A stretch of 64,000 nucleotides of DNA from Alphaproteobacteria bacterium (GCA_018654745.1 JABILA010000043.1:1-64000); one strand, 5' to 3'. Positions 1 to 8,915 are shown, counted from the stretch's first letter. A program made the numbers and translations. Notes: generated from the letters alone by a model not told the origin.

Positions 1-48
1 AGATTCCTAATCTTGAGGCCAGAGGTTCAAATCCTCTCGGGATCACCA
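1..48 (+). tRNA. tRNA-Arg(CCT), 3' part
   Basis: The window opens inside the anticodon arm. Bases 1-3 (AGA) pair with TCT at 11-13 around the loop TTCCTAA, giving anticodon CCT. A 5-nt variable loop, a T arm (AGAGG/CCTCT with loop TTCAAAT), the acceptor strand CGGGATC, discriminator A and an encoded CCA at 46-48 follow. The 5' half lies outside the window. The AT-rich caspase operon begins within ten bases of its 3' end, a position typical of island insertion sites, though no integrase is visible. Confidence 0.9.
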
Positions 49-55
49 CTTTTCC

Positions 56-202
56 CTATAGGCCGATTAGAAAATGCCGGACGCCGTCCCAGTAGGTGCC
101 GATGATAATAAGCATTCCAAGGAAAGCCAGACCCGTCACACCAACAACGGCTGAGACGACGGACTGAAAGATATTTCTTGAGTGCATTCCGGCAGCGTTC
201 AT
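56..202 (-). CDS. 48-residue single-helix membrane micro-protein
   Basis: This short frame starts at ATG 202-200, which overlaps the TGA stop of the caspase-like gene (201-199) in an ATGA junction, and ends at TAG 58-56. It encodes 48 residues: a short polar N terminus (MNAAGMHSRN), one strongly hydrophobic segment at about residues 14-36 rich in V, G, L and I, and a short tail around YWDGVRHF. This predicts one transmembrane helix. The stop-start coupling and codon composition argue for a real gene, the third of a three-gene leftward operon. The family is not recognised. A role as membrane partner or regulator of the peptidase is inference only. Confidence 0.55.
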   Translation of the reverse strand: MNAAGMHSRNIFQSVVSAVVGVTGLAFLGMLIIIGTYWDGVRHFLIGL

Positions 203-1254
203 TTTTTGCTCTCCAGCTCAATCAGCACCCGATTGCCATCGCCACGGATCCAGGCTTTTTGATGTCGTCCGTACATCTTTCTCGCCGCACTTGTCATGTA
301 TTTATCCAGATACGACTGGACTTCATTCAAAGTGACTTTCTGGTCATTATTTCCAGTATCTCCTGCATCGGCGGCGCCATATAGCGCATCGAGAAGATGT
401 CGGGTGAACAGGCCATGCTCGCTATTTTCATCCCAGGAAGCGACCTGGTCACTTTTGGCAGCAGCCAATACCGTCATTCGGGTAAATGGACCCTCCGGCA
501 TTTTTGGTTTTAATATCATCCCCGACGCCGATTTTATCAGATATCCCTTCTGGGTCTGGCCAGAAAAACAGGCATCAATAAAAACAGTTACCGACCGGAC
601 ATTCAACTTTTCAAGGTTTTCCAGCATTACTTTCAACGGAAAACCATTCATTTCCGGCGCTTCAGGGTCTGCATCAACCGGTAACAAATAACTCTGCTGG
701 TCTTTCAATCCTGGAACGCCGTGCCCGGAATAAAATACAGTGACATTTGACCGCCCCTCGGGGTCAATATCGCGCCATAGTTTACCTTCGTGTGTTCTGT
801 GGTTGCCAAAAACAGATTCAATCTTTGCGGAAGTAACCTCGCGCAAGTCAATAATATTATCAGGACTTAATCCCATCCTTCTAATGATAAGATTCTTCAT
901 GGCGTCCGCATCATTGTGGGCGAACTCGACTTCTGGAATTCGCCCCTGATAGGTCTGGTTTCCAATAATCACGGCAAAGTCGTACGGCCGGTCACTTTTT
1001 ACGGCGGATTTGTTTATGTTCGCCCGGTTTCGTTCTCTTTCTCTTTCTCGCCGATCTGCTTCCAGAGAAGGTTGTTCGCAGGCCGCCGGGTCGTTAAAGC
1101 ACTTCAGAAAAGATTTGTGTTGTACGGCCAGGGCGTCGCCAGACAACATTATCACGACAAAAGGTATAATAAGTGCCTGGTATAATATCCTGCCTATTAC
1201 AGAATTTCCTCTGGTCGCGTTTCGGGAGACGAACTTTTCCATATGAAATATCAT
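199..1254 (-). CDS. Caspase-like (peptidase C14) secreted protein
   Basis: A 351-residue member of the caspase/metacaspase-like p20 superfamily. An N-terminal hydrophobic stretch at about residues 20-43 reads as a signal peptide or anchor, so it probably acts in the periplasm. A charged Arg/Glu-rich linker (about 65-90) precedes the catalytic domain (about 92-345). The catalytic dyad is visible: His178 in FYSGHGVPG and Cys229 in IDACFSG. A conserved FAHNDADAM motif lies upstream. After the dyad, an EF-hand-like GNNDQKVTLNEV stretch lacks a normal first ligand. The start codon overlaps the stop of the upstream lipoprotein gene, and its own stop overlaps the micro-protein start, so the three are co-translated. 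It is clearly paralogous to the gene at 20492-21886. The substrate is unknown. Confidence 0.85.
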   Translation of the reverse strand: MIFHMEKFVSRNATRGNSVIGRILYQALIIPFVVIMLSGDALAVQHKSFLKCFNDPAACEQPSLEADRRERERERNRANINKSAVKSDRPYDFAVIIGNQTYQGRIPEVEFAHNDADAMKNLIIRRMGLSPDNIIDLREVTSAKIESVFGNHRTHEGKLWRDIDPEGRSNVTVFYSGHGVPGLKDQQSYLLPVDADPEAPEMNGFPLKVMLENLEKLNVRSVTVFIDACFSGQTQKGYLIKSASGMILKPKMPEGPFTRMTVLAAAKSDQVASWDENSEHGLFTRHLLDALYGAADAGDTGNNDQKVTLNEVQSYLDKYMTSAARKMYGRHQKAWIRGDGNRVLIELESKK

Positions 1255-2048
1255 TCGGGAAAGTTTGGATATTGAAAATCGATCTGATCGTCATTCAAGC
1301 GGGTAACAAAAGCAAAAACTTCACCTGTATCCAGGGCACCACTACCCACAGCATGTATTTTCTTGAAGAAACTGCTGATGGAAAGAACTCCTTTTGCCCG
1401 AACATTCCCCTCGTAGCAACTCAGATCAAATCCACCCTCACCAATCGAAAAAGTCATTTCACCATGACAGATTTCTTCGAAGTTTCTGTTCAGGATTCTG
1501 CTTTTCTGACCGACCAAAGCATCCCTTTCATATTCCAAAAACCCCCTTACGGTCTTTAAAGAACCATCTTTACCTTTGGTAAATAGCTTGACTGTCGCCA
1601 GCTTGTTCTTCCGTTTAAGGATATCTTCTCGCTTTATATTCCTGTCTTTCAGAACAATAACGCACTCACATTTTTTCTTCGTGTCATCGTCATAGTCTCG
1701 TAGAATATCAATCAAACCAATTGAACAACTATCGAGAGCCCGGGATTCGGGCCGGTACCCACCCCAGTTAGCGGCATAGTATGAAGGGCAATTCGGCGGT
1801 GTCGATGCAAGACCATAGGCTCGATCCAGGTAGTTCAATGAAGCGGGCAGGTTCCTGTGAAGATCCATCAGGGGATAGTCATTGGCGAACACTTCTGTGC
1901 CATCGGCGCGATAAAGCACATGCTGCTGTGCACAGGCAGTTAACATAAACCCAGCCAACAAAAGCTGACATAAATAACGCCAAAATCTGACGGATAACCA
2001 AATTGAACTGATCACAACCAAAAACTCCGAACGACATGTACTTAGCAT
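1251..2048 (-). CDS. Putative lipoprotein upstream of the caspase-like gene
   Basis: A 265-residue protein of no family I recognise. A hydrophobic segment ends in a lipobox-like LTAC at about residues 36-39, so it is probably a lipid-anchored periplasmic protein. The N-terminal extension before the hydrophobic core is long; a GTG start at about residue 12 is possible. The mature part has several cysteines (PNCPSYY, DSCSIG, KKCECV, EICHGE, LSCYEG) and a C-terminal region of short beta-like strands. Its TGA stop overlaps the ATG of the caspase-like gene by 4 bp, making it the first gene of the leftward unit. Base composition is visibly AT-richer than the catabolic genes further right. Confidence 0.65.
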   Translation of the reverse strand: MLSTCRSEFLVVISSIWLSVRFWRYLCQLLLAGFMLTACAQQHVLYRADGTEVFANDYPLMDLHRNLPASLNYLDRAYGLASTPPNCPSYYAANWGGYRPESRALDSCSIGLIDILRDYDDDTKKKCECVIVLKDRNIKREDILKRKNKLATVKLFTKGKDGSLKTVRGFLEYERDALVGQKSRILNRNFEEICHGEMTFSIGEGGFDLSCYEGNVRAKGVLSISSFFKKIHAVGSGALDTGEVFAFVTRLNDDQIDFQYPNFPE

Positions 2049-2137
2049 ACAGTCATACTACCCATGCTGGCGCATGGATGCGACACCCTTTTCAAGGTTA
2101 ATGCACGGATCAGAGGTGGTTTTTCTGGTTCCAGGAC

Positions 2138-3187
2138 TTAATCGTTGGCTTTTTCCAGGCGGCCGTCGGGGTGTCGGGCGAAGCGGGCCTCGTCGCGGGG
2201 GTGGGTGGGGGCGTTGTCGGGCCATGGCCAGCCGCCAAAGCCGGTTTTCTGGTAGTCCGAGATGGCGTCATGGATTTCCTGTTCGGTGTTCATGACGAAA
2301 GGACCGTACTGGGCAACGGGCTCGTTTATGGGCAATCCCTGCAGCAGCAGGAATTCACTGGGTTTGGTGCCGTTTTTCAACTCAATGTTGGCTTCGGCCT
2401 TCAGGGTCAAGGCATTGCCGACGGCAACGTTTTGTCCACAGGCCTCGACGGTGTCGCCTTCGAAATAGAACAGTCTTCTCGTGCAACGGGCATCGGTTTC
2501 GGGCAGCGTCCAGCTGGCCCCGGGGGCCATTTTAATGGTCTGGATCACGACCTTGTTTTGTGGATCAGCAGCCCATGAATCCGGCGGTGGTGCGGGTGGT
2601 TCCGCTGTGGCGGCGGCGTTGTCCCCGTTGGGCAGTGATCCGCAATAACCAACAACCGTTGTCTCAAGACCATCCGTATCTGTTGTCGTCACGTCCGGAA
2701 TGCGATGACGCCAGAACATGGAAAAATAAGACGGCACCATTTTGCTGCGTGCTGGCAGGTTCAACCAGATCTGGAACAGTTCGGTATGATTTTCCTGATC
2801 GGTTTGGCGCAAGGGAAACATTTCCGAATGCACAACACCGCTACCTGCGGTCATCCATTGCAGATCGCCTTCACCAAACCGGGCCGAGGCACCAAGGCTG
2901 TCGGCATGATCGATAAAGCCCTTGCGGGCCACGGTAACGGTCTCAAAGCCGCGATGGGGGTGTTGGGGGAAGCCCGGCACCTGATCACCGTGATACATGC
3001 TCCAGCCGTCCTTGCCGCTGAAATCCTGGCCAATGGCGCGACCGGCGAGGGATGTTGCCGGACCCATGATGTCATTGCCCGCCGGATAAGCGTCATCGTG
3101 GTGAGCGCAAAACAGAAACGGATCAAGCGTTTGCCAGGGCATGCCAAGCGGGGAAACATCAATCAAATCGGAGCGGGACACAGGCAA
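2138..3187 (-). CDS. Pirin family protein
   Basis: A 349-residue bicupin of the pirin family, a little longer than typical bacterial pirins. The N-terminal cupin shows the family signatures FPQHPHRGFETVT, WMTAGSGVVHSEMFP and the following HTELFQIW, which supply the His/His/His/Glu metal site. The C-terminal Pirin_C cupin includes PINEPVAQYGPFVMNTEQEIHDAI. Some bacterial pirins are quercetinases and others bind partner enzymes; the sequence does not decide between these. It is a single leftward gene facing away from the membrane protein at 3329. Confidence 0.9.
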   Translation of the reverse strand: MPVSRSDLIDVSPLGMPWQTLDPFLFCAHHDDAYPAGNDIMGPATSLAGRAIGQDFSGKDGWSMYHGDQVPGFPQHPHRGFETVTVARKGFIDHADSLGASARFGEGDLQWMTAGSGVVHSEMFPLRQTDQENHTELFQIWLNLPARSKMVPSYFSMFWRHRIPDVTTTDTDGLETTVVGYCGSLPNGDNAAATAEPPAPPPDSWAADPQNKVVIQTIKMAPGASWTLPETDARCTRRLFYFEGDTVEACGQNVAVGNALTLKAEANIELKNGTKPSEFLLLQGLPINEPVAQYGPFVMNTEQEIHDAISDYQKTGFGGWPWPDNAPTHPRDEARFARHPDGRLEKAND

Positions 3188-3328
3188 AACCTTTGTTTAT
3201 TGGCTGAAACAGGTGGAAACAGCCCATTTCGTTTACCTCGGGTAAACGCTTGGGGTGTAATTAATATTTGTTAACTATAACCGGATTTCAATGTCTTGAT
3301 TGAATATCGTTTGCCAAAGGAATGAATA

Positions 3329-3826
3329 ATGGCTGACAATAAGAATGCCCCGCCTGCTGAAAAGGCGTCGAGCTTTGAGCTTGTTCCCACAGCCGTAGAT
3401 GAGCAGACACACGCTGAATTGTGCCTGTTATACAAGGAATCAACGGATACAGTGCGCTTCGCCAAACATCTTCAGTGGTGGACTTTGGGGTCCACCCTGA
3501 TGTCATTTGGTGCCATTGTCATGCTGGGCAAATATGTCGGCACTGATATGACTTATGCCAACCAGCTGACCGGGGCGGTCATTCTGGTGACCATGGGTGT
3601 CATTTTTACCCTGATTGTCTATCAGTTCTGGCAGCACAACGAACTACGCAAGATCCGCGAAATCAGTTTACATATGTCGAACCTGTTTGGACGCATTCGC
3701 CGGATGAAATCCCGTCGCGAGGCCAACATCCAGCGCTATTTGCTGCTGATATTTATGATCAGTACGGTCATCCTGGGAGCGGTCATCGCCTATCTGGGAT
3801 TACAGCAAGTGGTCTACGGCAGATAA
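3329..3826 (+). CDS. Small membrane protein of unknown function, three helices
   Basis: This encodes 165 residues. The start ATG at 3329 follows an AAGGAA-type ribosome site. A soluble N terminus of about 45 residues leads to two hydrophobic segments (about 52-70 and 79-99), then a basic amphipathic stretch (HMSNLFGRIRRMKSRREANIQ) and a last hydrophobic segment at about 139-160. The family was not recognised. The gene stands alone and is followed by a strong 13-bp stem-loop. Confidence 0.6.
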   Translation: MADNKNAPPAEKASSFELVPTAVDEQTHAELCLLYKESTDTVRFAKHLQWWTLGSTLMSFGAIVMLGKYVGTDMTYANQLTGAVILVTMGVIFTLIVYQFWQHNELRKIREISLHMSNLFGRIRRMKSRREANIQRYLLLIFMISTVILGAVIAYLGLQQVVYGR

Positions 3827-3838
3827 GGATTGTTGTTC

Positions 3839-3874
3839 TTGTCGTCCTGACTTTCGAACCCGTCAGGACGACAA
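3839..3874. terminator. Strong stem-loop between convergent genes
   Basis: A perfect 13-bp inverted repeat (TTGTCGTCCTGAC at 3839-3851 with its complement at 3862-3874) surrounds a 10-nt loop. It lies 13 bases after the stop of the gene at 3329 and before the end of the convergent MAPEG gene. A second short hairpin, GCTGGAT/ATCCAGC, lies near 3910-3930 on the MAPEG side. There is no long U-tract, so factor-independent termination is likely but not certain. Confidence 0.6.
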
Positions 3875-3935
3875 TTACATAATGTCAGGCTGATTTTATA
3901 GCCAGCCGGGCTGGATCATATCCAGCTGGCCTGAA

Positions 3936-4331
3936 TCACATCCAGCCGATGATCCGCAGGAAGATCATCACCATACCAATCCAGGCGACGAAAAATGCCA
4001 GTGTCCGGATCCACGGGATACCAAGACTGTGGACGATGGCATGCACCAGCTTTGCCCAGAAAAACAGCATCGCACCCAACGCTGTCGTCTCATTTGCCAT
4101 ACCACCCACATGCGCCACCAGAACCAGGGCCGTAAACGCGCCCATATTCTCCACCATATTGGCATGTGCCCTTGCGGCAAGGGTAATCCATTTGGCGACA
4201 GGTGGCGGATCATCCGGATAGCCAGCAGCCACAGCAGGCCCCCACTTCAAAGCACGGGCTGTCACATGCGGCATCCACATAACGATACACAGAGCAGCCG
4301 ACCAGGCCAGATAAGTCAGATCAACAGTCAT
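3936..4331 (-). CDS. MAPEG family membrane protein
   Basis: This encodes 131 residues from the ATG at 4331, chosen because AGGGGGA sits directly upstream; an upstream in-frame start at 4373 lacks this. Four hydrophobic segments are present, with the MAPEG signature RAHANMVENMGAF between the first two. This matches the short bacterial members of the glutathione-transferase-like membrane family (eicosanoid and glutathione metabolism). Bacterial relatives are mostly uncharacterised, so enzymatic activity is inferred only from the family. Confidence 0.85.
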   Translation of the reverse strand: MTVDLTYLAWSAALCIVMWMPHVTARALKWGPAVAAGYPDDPPPVAKWITLAARAHANMVENMGAFTALVLVAHVGGMANETTALGAMLFFWAKLVHAIVHSLGIPWIRTLAFFVAWIGMVMIFLRIIGWM

Positions 4332-4387
4332 GATATGTCCCCCTTGGACTTTCCAGGTACATAATCGTACCAATGGCGGGGATTGAA

Positions 4388-4771
4388 TCAGAGCGGGTCT
4401 ATCAGGGCAACAAGTTTTTTCTTGAGCTGAAGGGGTGAAAAGGGCTTGGCGATATAGCCACTGACGCCTTGTGATGCCGCTGCCTTGATCGAGTCGACAT
4501 CAGCGTTGGCTGTCACCATCATGAAGGGAATTGCCGGGTGGCTCTTGCGAACTATCTTGAGCAATTCGATACCCGTCATACGCGGCATGCGCCAGTCACA
4601 CAGAATGACGTCGATCCGTTCTTCTCCGGCATCCAGAACTTCCTGTGCTTCAACGCCATCCGCAGTGGTGATGACGTGGGCAACTTGCATGTCCATCAAC
4701 ATCATGCGGATCAGTCTTGTAGTTTGCGCGTTGTCCTCCACGATCAGAACGTGGGTATCTTCCAATATCAT
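4388..4771 (-). CDS. Single-domain response regulator (CheY-like)
   Basis: This 127-residue receiver domain has no output domain. The acidic pocket is Glu12/Asp13 (VEDN), the phosphoacceptor is Asp59 (LCDWRMP), the conserved Thr is in MMVTANA and the Lys is in AKPFSP. It lies 57 bp downstream of, and in the same direction as, the PAS histidine kinase, which is its likely phosphodonor. With no effector domain, it should act by protein contact or in a relay. Confidence 0.92.
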   Translation of the reverse strand: MILEDTHVLIVEDNAQTTRLIRMMLMDMQVAHVITTADGVEAQEVLDAGEERIDVILCDWRMPRMTGIELLKIVRKSHPAIPFMMVTANADVDSIKAAASQGVSGYIAKPFSPLQLKKKLVALIDPL

Positions 4772-4828
4772 TTTCCTGGACCAACCTTTGAATTCCCAAA
4801 ATATTATTCAGGGCGTCCACCAGGGGCA

Positions 4829-5830
4829 TTAGCCAATAACAGGCAGCAGTGCCGTAACGGTGGTTCCCTCACCCTTTTTCGACTTGACGTCAACCATACC
4901 ACCCGACCTTGAAAAAACTGAATATACCAGCGCCATCCCGAGTCCACTACCTTCAACCATGTCCAGCGTCGAATAAAGTGGATCAAACATGCGCTGGCGT
5001 GTCTCCGTGGACATCCCGGACCCGGTGTCCGATATACTGAGGCAGAGATACGGACCGGGCGCCGCATCATAAAATGTTCTCAAATCCTTTCTGCTCATTT
5101 CGCGCCGGACCACGCGAACAACAAGCCGCCCACCTTCCATATCCGCCATGGCATTGATGGCATTTTCAGAAAGTTCGAGTATCGCCTCAGCCATTTGACC
5201 GGGAGACAGGAGGGCTTTGCTGAAATCATCTTCAATTTCAACAGATAATTCGATCTCCGGCGGAATCAAAGACTGGATTAAACCCGTCGTATCCATGACA
5301 TGTTGACCGACGGTAATCGGCTCTGGTTCAAATAATTGCCGCCGACCAAAAACCATGAGACGGGAGACCTGTTGGGCACCGGCGTTCGTTGCAGCGACGA
5401 CTTCATCCAGACACATCTGGATACGTTCCGGGTCATCCATTTTTACCAGGGCCATCTGGGCAAAACCACTGGCCCCGCCTAAATGATTATTGAATTCGTG
5501 CGCAATATTCCCCGCAAGTTCGCCAAACCCTTCGACCTTCAATTTAACCGCCAGATGTTCAGCGGCTTCCCGATAGGGCGTGTCGTCGACCAGCGATACG
5601 GACTGCATTAATTGTCCTTCATGTTCGAAAGGTTCAACAAAAAAGTCGATTTCATCTCTGCCAGATATCAGCTCCTCCAGCGATCGTCCGACCAGCTCCT
5701 GCGCAGATTGTCCGAACAAATCTGCGGTCGCCTGATTGGCGTCGATCACCACGCCGTCCCTGTCGCTGATGACAATAGCTGTCATCGAGGCCCTGGCAGC
5801 GGCTGCCCATATCCCCGTGTCTGACGTCAA
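4829..5830 (-). CDS. PAS-domain sensor histidine kinase
   Basis: A soluble kinase of about 333 residues with no transmembrane segment. I chose the TTG start at 5830 because CAGGAG sits 7 bases upstream; the frame stays open to 5875. Domains in order: a PAS domain (about 5-85), a short helix, a His-box NIAHEFNNHLGG of the HisKA type (His about 111 in this numbering), and a HATPase with NAINAMAD (N box), DTGSGMS (G1) and GSGLGMAL (G2). The AHEFNN box is typical of kinases with cognate stand-alone receivers. It pairs with the CheY-like gene downstream. The signal is presumably cytoplasmic. Confidence 0.9.
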   Translation of the reverse strand: MTSDTGIWAAAARASMTAIVISDRDGVVIDANQATADLFGQSAQELVGRSLEELISGRDEIDFFVEPFEHEGQLMQSVSLVDDTPYREAAEHLAVKLKVEGFGELAGNIAHEFNNHLGGASGFAQMALVKMDDPERIQMCLDEVVAATNAGAQQVSRLMVFGRRQLFEPEPITVGQHVMDTTGLIQSLIPPEIELSVEIEDDFSKALLSPGQMAEAILELSENAINAMADMEGGRLVVRVVRREMSRKDLRTFYDAAPGPYLCLSISDTGSGMSTETRQRMFDPLYSTLDMVEGSGLGMALVYSVFSRSGGMVDVKSKKGEGTTVTALLPVIG

Positions 5831-5946
5831 AACAATCTCCTGAACCACACTCTTTTGTCGCGCGATAACAACCAAAAACCCGGAGCAATTTCAAAGAAAA
5901 CAGGGTCACTGTTTTTGCAAAAATTGCGCGATCTCAACATGCTGGA

Positions 5947-5984
5947 CGTTTCCAATGTTTCAAGAATCATTGAAAACGCTCTAG
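5947..5984. repeat. Intergenic hairpin of the CTAG family (copy 1)
   Basis: CGTTTCCAATG (5947-5957) pairs with CATTGAAAACG (5968-5978) around a 10-nt loop, followed by CTCTAG. Read leftward, the CTAG supplies the TAG stop of the gentisate dioxygenase gene (5983-5981) and the hairpin follows at once. It resembles the elements at 15804-15898 and 38626-38655 and may terminate transcription. Confidence 0.5.
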
Positions 5985-7033
5985 CGACTTGCGAACTCTT
6001 CATAAAATCCCAGCTTGCGGTGCAAGGGGGCGTCGTCTACATGAAACAGGAAAGCAGGCTTGCTTGTCGACCTGTTTCTGTGACGCACCTGCGCGTGGGT
6101 AGGAATACTGGCTGTATCGCTCTCCACCCAGGTCAGGGTTTCGCCGTCAATTTCTGTTTCACCCTCGCCTTCAATCACATGCATGACCGAAGAAGCCGAC
6201 CGTCGAACGGGCTCCACCTCTTCGCCCGGTCGCAACATCTGCGCTGAAAAGCCCAGAATGGGTAAACATTCTTCACCTGTCTCCGGATTTACATATGCCA
6301 GTTGTACGATTTCACCCATCGCCGTATGGGCGGCAAGATCGAACAGGGCAGCGCGAACTTCTGTCCACGGATAGCGGCACAGGGGATACCGGCCCTGCTT
6401 TTGCCCCAGGCTTTGAAAGGGAACCAGACCGGCCCGTCGATATCGGGTCTGGGAGGCGTCGGGCAAGTTACTCGGCGGAAAAACCTCTCCTTCGATACAG
6501 TAAGAAGCTTCCAGGTAATGAACCGTTGGTAAATCCAGCGCGTCCAGCCAGACCACAGGGCCGTCGCCCTCGTGGCCATGATCATGCCACATGCCGGATG
6601 GGGTCAGGATCAAATCACCCTTTTCCATGGGTAACTTTTCGCCTTCGACAACCGTATAACCACCATTGCCTTCGACAACAAAGCGAACCGCTGTTGGTGT
6701 GTGTCGGTGGCAAGGTGCCGTCTCGCCCGGCAGGATCAACTGCAGGCCCACATAAATTGACGGCGTCGCCCGCATGCTGTCGATACCCAGACCTGGATTT
6801 GCCAGCACAAGCACCCGGCGTTCGGCTTTTTCCATCGGCGTCAGCTCACCGGCCCGCATCAAATAGGGACGCACCTTACGATAGCTCCATTTGAACGGCC
6901 GAGTGGCACGTATCGGCTGATCATAGGGCAACACCTGGCGCAAGCTTGGCCATAAAGGCGTTACGGACATGGCCTCAAGCTCGTCCAGGTAGTCAGCTGG
7001 CAGCTCTTCGCGGGTACCCAGTTGTGAAGACAT
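5981..7033 (-). CDS. Gentisate 1,2-dioxygenase family bicupin
   Basis: This encodes 350 residues from the ATG at 7033, which has GGGAGCG upstream; longer frames reach 7402 but read through the divergent promoter region. The protein is a bicupin. The first cupin carries the Fe(II) site in [15 protein letters not shown] together with the later MWHDHGHEG stretch; the second cupin (about 245-345) is degenerate. Length and motifs fit gentisate 1,2-dioxygenase, which opens gentisate to maleylpyruvate. It could instead be a salicylate or 1-hydroxy-2-naphthoate dioxygenase, which share the fold. It is divergent from a luciferase-like monooxygenase, which may feed the same pathway. Confidence 0.85.
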   Translation of the reverse strand: MSSQLGTREELPADYLDELEAMSVTPLWPSLRQVLPYDQPIRATRPFKWSYRKVRPYLMRAGELTPMEKAERRVLVLANPGLGIDSMRATPSIYVGLQLILPGETAPCHRHTPTAVRFVVEGNGGYTVVEGEKLPMEKGDLILTPSGMWHDHGHEGDGPVVWLDALDLPTVHYLEASYCIEGEVFPPSNLPDASQTRYRRAGLVPFQSLGQKQGRYPLCRYPWTEVRAALFDLAAHTAMGEIVQLAYVNPETGEECLPILGFSAQMLRPGEEVEPVRRSASSVMHVIEGEGETEIDGETLTWVESDTASIPTHAQVRHRNRSTSKPAFLFHVDDAPLHRKLGFYEEFASR

Positions 7034-7138
7034 ATAACGCTCCCTGAACGAATGCGACGGGTTTGCGAATATGATAAGGCAGGCTAAGCTGATTGCAAAC
7101 TTGGGGATCAATAAAACAATCTGGTGGGGAGAATTGTT

Positions 7139-8212
7139 ATGGATTTTGGTTATTTCACGCTGAGTGACAATCGTTATCCCGATAATCCACGTACGGCAGA
7201 AATGTTCGTGAAAGAAATCTATCAGCAAGCCTTGTATGCGGAAGAAATCGGCCTGAATTCCGCCTGGATCGGCGAGCACCATTTTAACCTGCTGGGCGTC
7301 AACGCCTGCCCTAACATGATGCTGGCACAACTGGCCGGTGCCACCAAACGCATTCGCCTCGGCCCTGGCGTGGTTCTGCTGCCTGTGCATCACCCCCTGC
7401 ATGTGGCCGAAGAATGGGCAACCCTTGATCTGTTGTCGGGCGGGCGTGTCGATTTTTCTGCCGGTCGGGGCTATGACAAAAAAGAGTATGAACCCTTTGG
7501 CGCCCCATACGAAAAATCAGCCGAACTGTTTGCAGAGGGCCTGGATATCCTCTGGAAAGCCTGGACGGAACCTGGCAAGTGGTCTTATGACGGCGAATTT
7601 TATCAGTTCAAGGATATCGAGATCAGACCCAGGCCAGCCCAGTCTCCCTTGCGGCCCTATGTTGCCTGTTTTTCTCGCCCAAGTATGGAACTGGCCGCAC
7701 GCAATGACTGGAATATCATATTTGCGCCCTTTGCTGCGGCCATGGTCTATGGCTCACTGGCTGATGCCATCAGTACCTACCATGAAGAATGCAGCAAACA
7801 TGACAATCCTGAACGCCGGGCCATGTGCAGCTATTTCATTCATATCGCCGACACCCCCGAAGAAGAAGCCTATGGCCGGGAATCCCTGATCCGGTATTTC
7901 CATGATGCGTTGCTGGCAGCCTTTCCATCAGACATCAAAAAGATGCCACCAACCATGCACTACTTCATTGAGATCGTGGATATTCTGAAAAACATGAAAC
8001 CGGAAAACCTGACAGGAAAATCGATTTTGACCGGGTCCACGCAAGCCATCATTGAACAGCTGAAAGAAGTGGAAGCATCCGGTGTGTCAGAAGTTATTCT
8101 GTATTTCAATTACGGTCTGAAACCCGACAGCATGGTGCGCGAACAGATGGACCGTTTCATGCGGGAAATTGCGCCCTCATTCCAGGGCGCCCATTCAAGT
8201 CTCAAGCTTTGA
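7139..8212 (+). CDS. LLM-class flavin-dependent monooxygenase
   Basis: A 357-residue luciferase-like (bacterial luciferase/alkanal monooxygenase) TIM-barrel protein. The ATG at 7139 is preferred over the GTG at 7124 because GGGGAGA sits 7 bases upstream. Typical features are the start [48 protein letters not shown] and the later [11 protein letters not shown]. Such enzymes use reduced FMN and O2; the substrate cannot be predicted. It is divergent from the gentisate dioxygenase-like gene with about 105 bp between them, so shared control is plausible. Confidence 0.88.
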   Translation: MDFGYFTLSDNRYPDNPRTAEMFVKEIYQQALYAEEIGLNSAWIGEHHFNLLGVNACPNMMLAQLAGATKRIRLGPGVVLLPVHHPLHVAEEWATLDLLSGGRVDFSAGRGYDKKEYEPFGAPYEKSAELFAEGLDILWKAWTEPGKWSYDGEFYQFKDIEIRPRPAQSPLRPYVACFSRPSMELAARNDWNIIFAPFAAAMVYGSLADAISTYHEECSKHDNPERRAMCSYFIHIADTPEEEAYGRESLIRYFHDALLAAFPSDIKKMPPTMHYFIEIVDILKNMKPENLTGKSILTGSTQAIIEQLKEVEASGVSEVILYFNYGLKPDSMVREQMDRFMREIAPSFQGAHSSLKL

Positions 8213-8337
8213 TCGGCTGATTGGCGTTGTGCGATCATCATGGTACAACCGTAGCCAGAACAACAAACGGATCAAGACTTTCGGTTTGTCTTAGGTTGCG
8301 CAAAGTTTACAGGCTGGACCTTTTCAGAGGATACGGC

Positions 8338-8892
8338 ATGAAAGCTATGTACCGGTCAGGAACAGAAATAGATATGCCCCGTCAGGACCTCAGCGAAAAA
8401 CAAAAGCCGACGGACAAATTGTTCCGTCAGCTTCTGATCGCACCTGCCCTGGCGCTGTTTATTGCGGCATTTGCCGGCATGGCAACGCTGGTATATGCGC
8501 CCGAAGTCCAGGCACAGTCAGAAGAAGAAGCGGCTGAAGGTGAGGATGAGGAAGGCGAAGAAAAGAAAAGCGTCGGCAAACATGTTTTCATCAAACTTGA
8601 ACCGCTGATTTCTCCCGTGCTTGACGACAGGTCCATCAAGGGCAAGATCACGCTTGTTCTCAGGCTTCATCTGATCGATACAGCCGTTGAAGAAAAAGTT
8701 CGCCACCGCATTCCACAACTGAACGATGCCTATTTAAACTACATGTATCGTTATGGCAGCTCGGCCGCATCCACCGGCGTTATGCAACTGGAATCAGTAC
8801 TGGGTACCTTGCAAAGGCTGACCAACAAGATTTTGGGTAAGAAGATTGTCACAGTTTTGATCGACGAAGTTTCCCGAACCCGATCGAACTAA
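8338..8892 (+). CDS. FliL-like single-pass membrane protein
   Basis: This encodes 184 residues from the ATG at 8338 (AGAGG upstream); an ATG at 8374 is an alternative. There is a basic cytoplasmic N terminus, one hydrophobic helix (about 34-57), a very acidic E/D-rich spacer, and a C-terminal periplasmic domain. That domain runs from KHVFIKLEPLISPV through LRLHLIDTAVEEKVRHRIPQLNDAYLNYMY to a final ILGKKIVTVLIDEV, the pattern of the FliL/stomatin-like fold. No flagellar genes are nearby, so either it is an orphan FliL paralogue or the resemblance is only structural. Confidence 0.5.
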   Translation: MKAMYRSGTEIDMPRQDLSEKQKPTDKLFRQLLIAPALALFIAAFAGMATLVYAPEVQAQSEEEAAEGEDEEGEEKKSVGKHVFIKLEPLISPVLDDRSIKGKITLVLRLHLIDTAVEEKVRHRIPQLNDAYLNYMYRYGSSAASTGVMQLESVLGTLQRLTNKILGKKIVTVLIDEVSRTRSN

Positions 8893-8915
8893 GGCGTTTC
8901 CGGGCTTGAGTTTAA

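Noticed and set aside
1-48. Attachment site copy of the tRNA-Arg 3' end within the window
   Set aside because: No second copy of the T-arm/acceptor sequence was noticed, and there is no integrase, so an island end cannot be claimed.
27-221. 64-codon leftward frame over the tRNA end
   Set aside because: It runs into the tRNA-Arg sequence and is out of frame with the better-supported micro-protein that couples to the peptidase stop.
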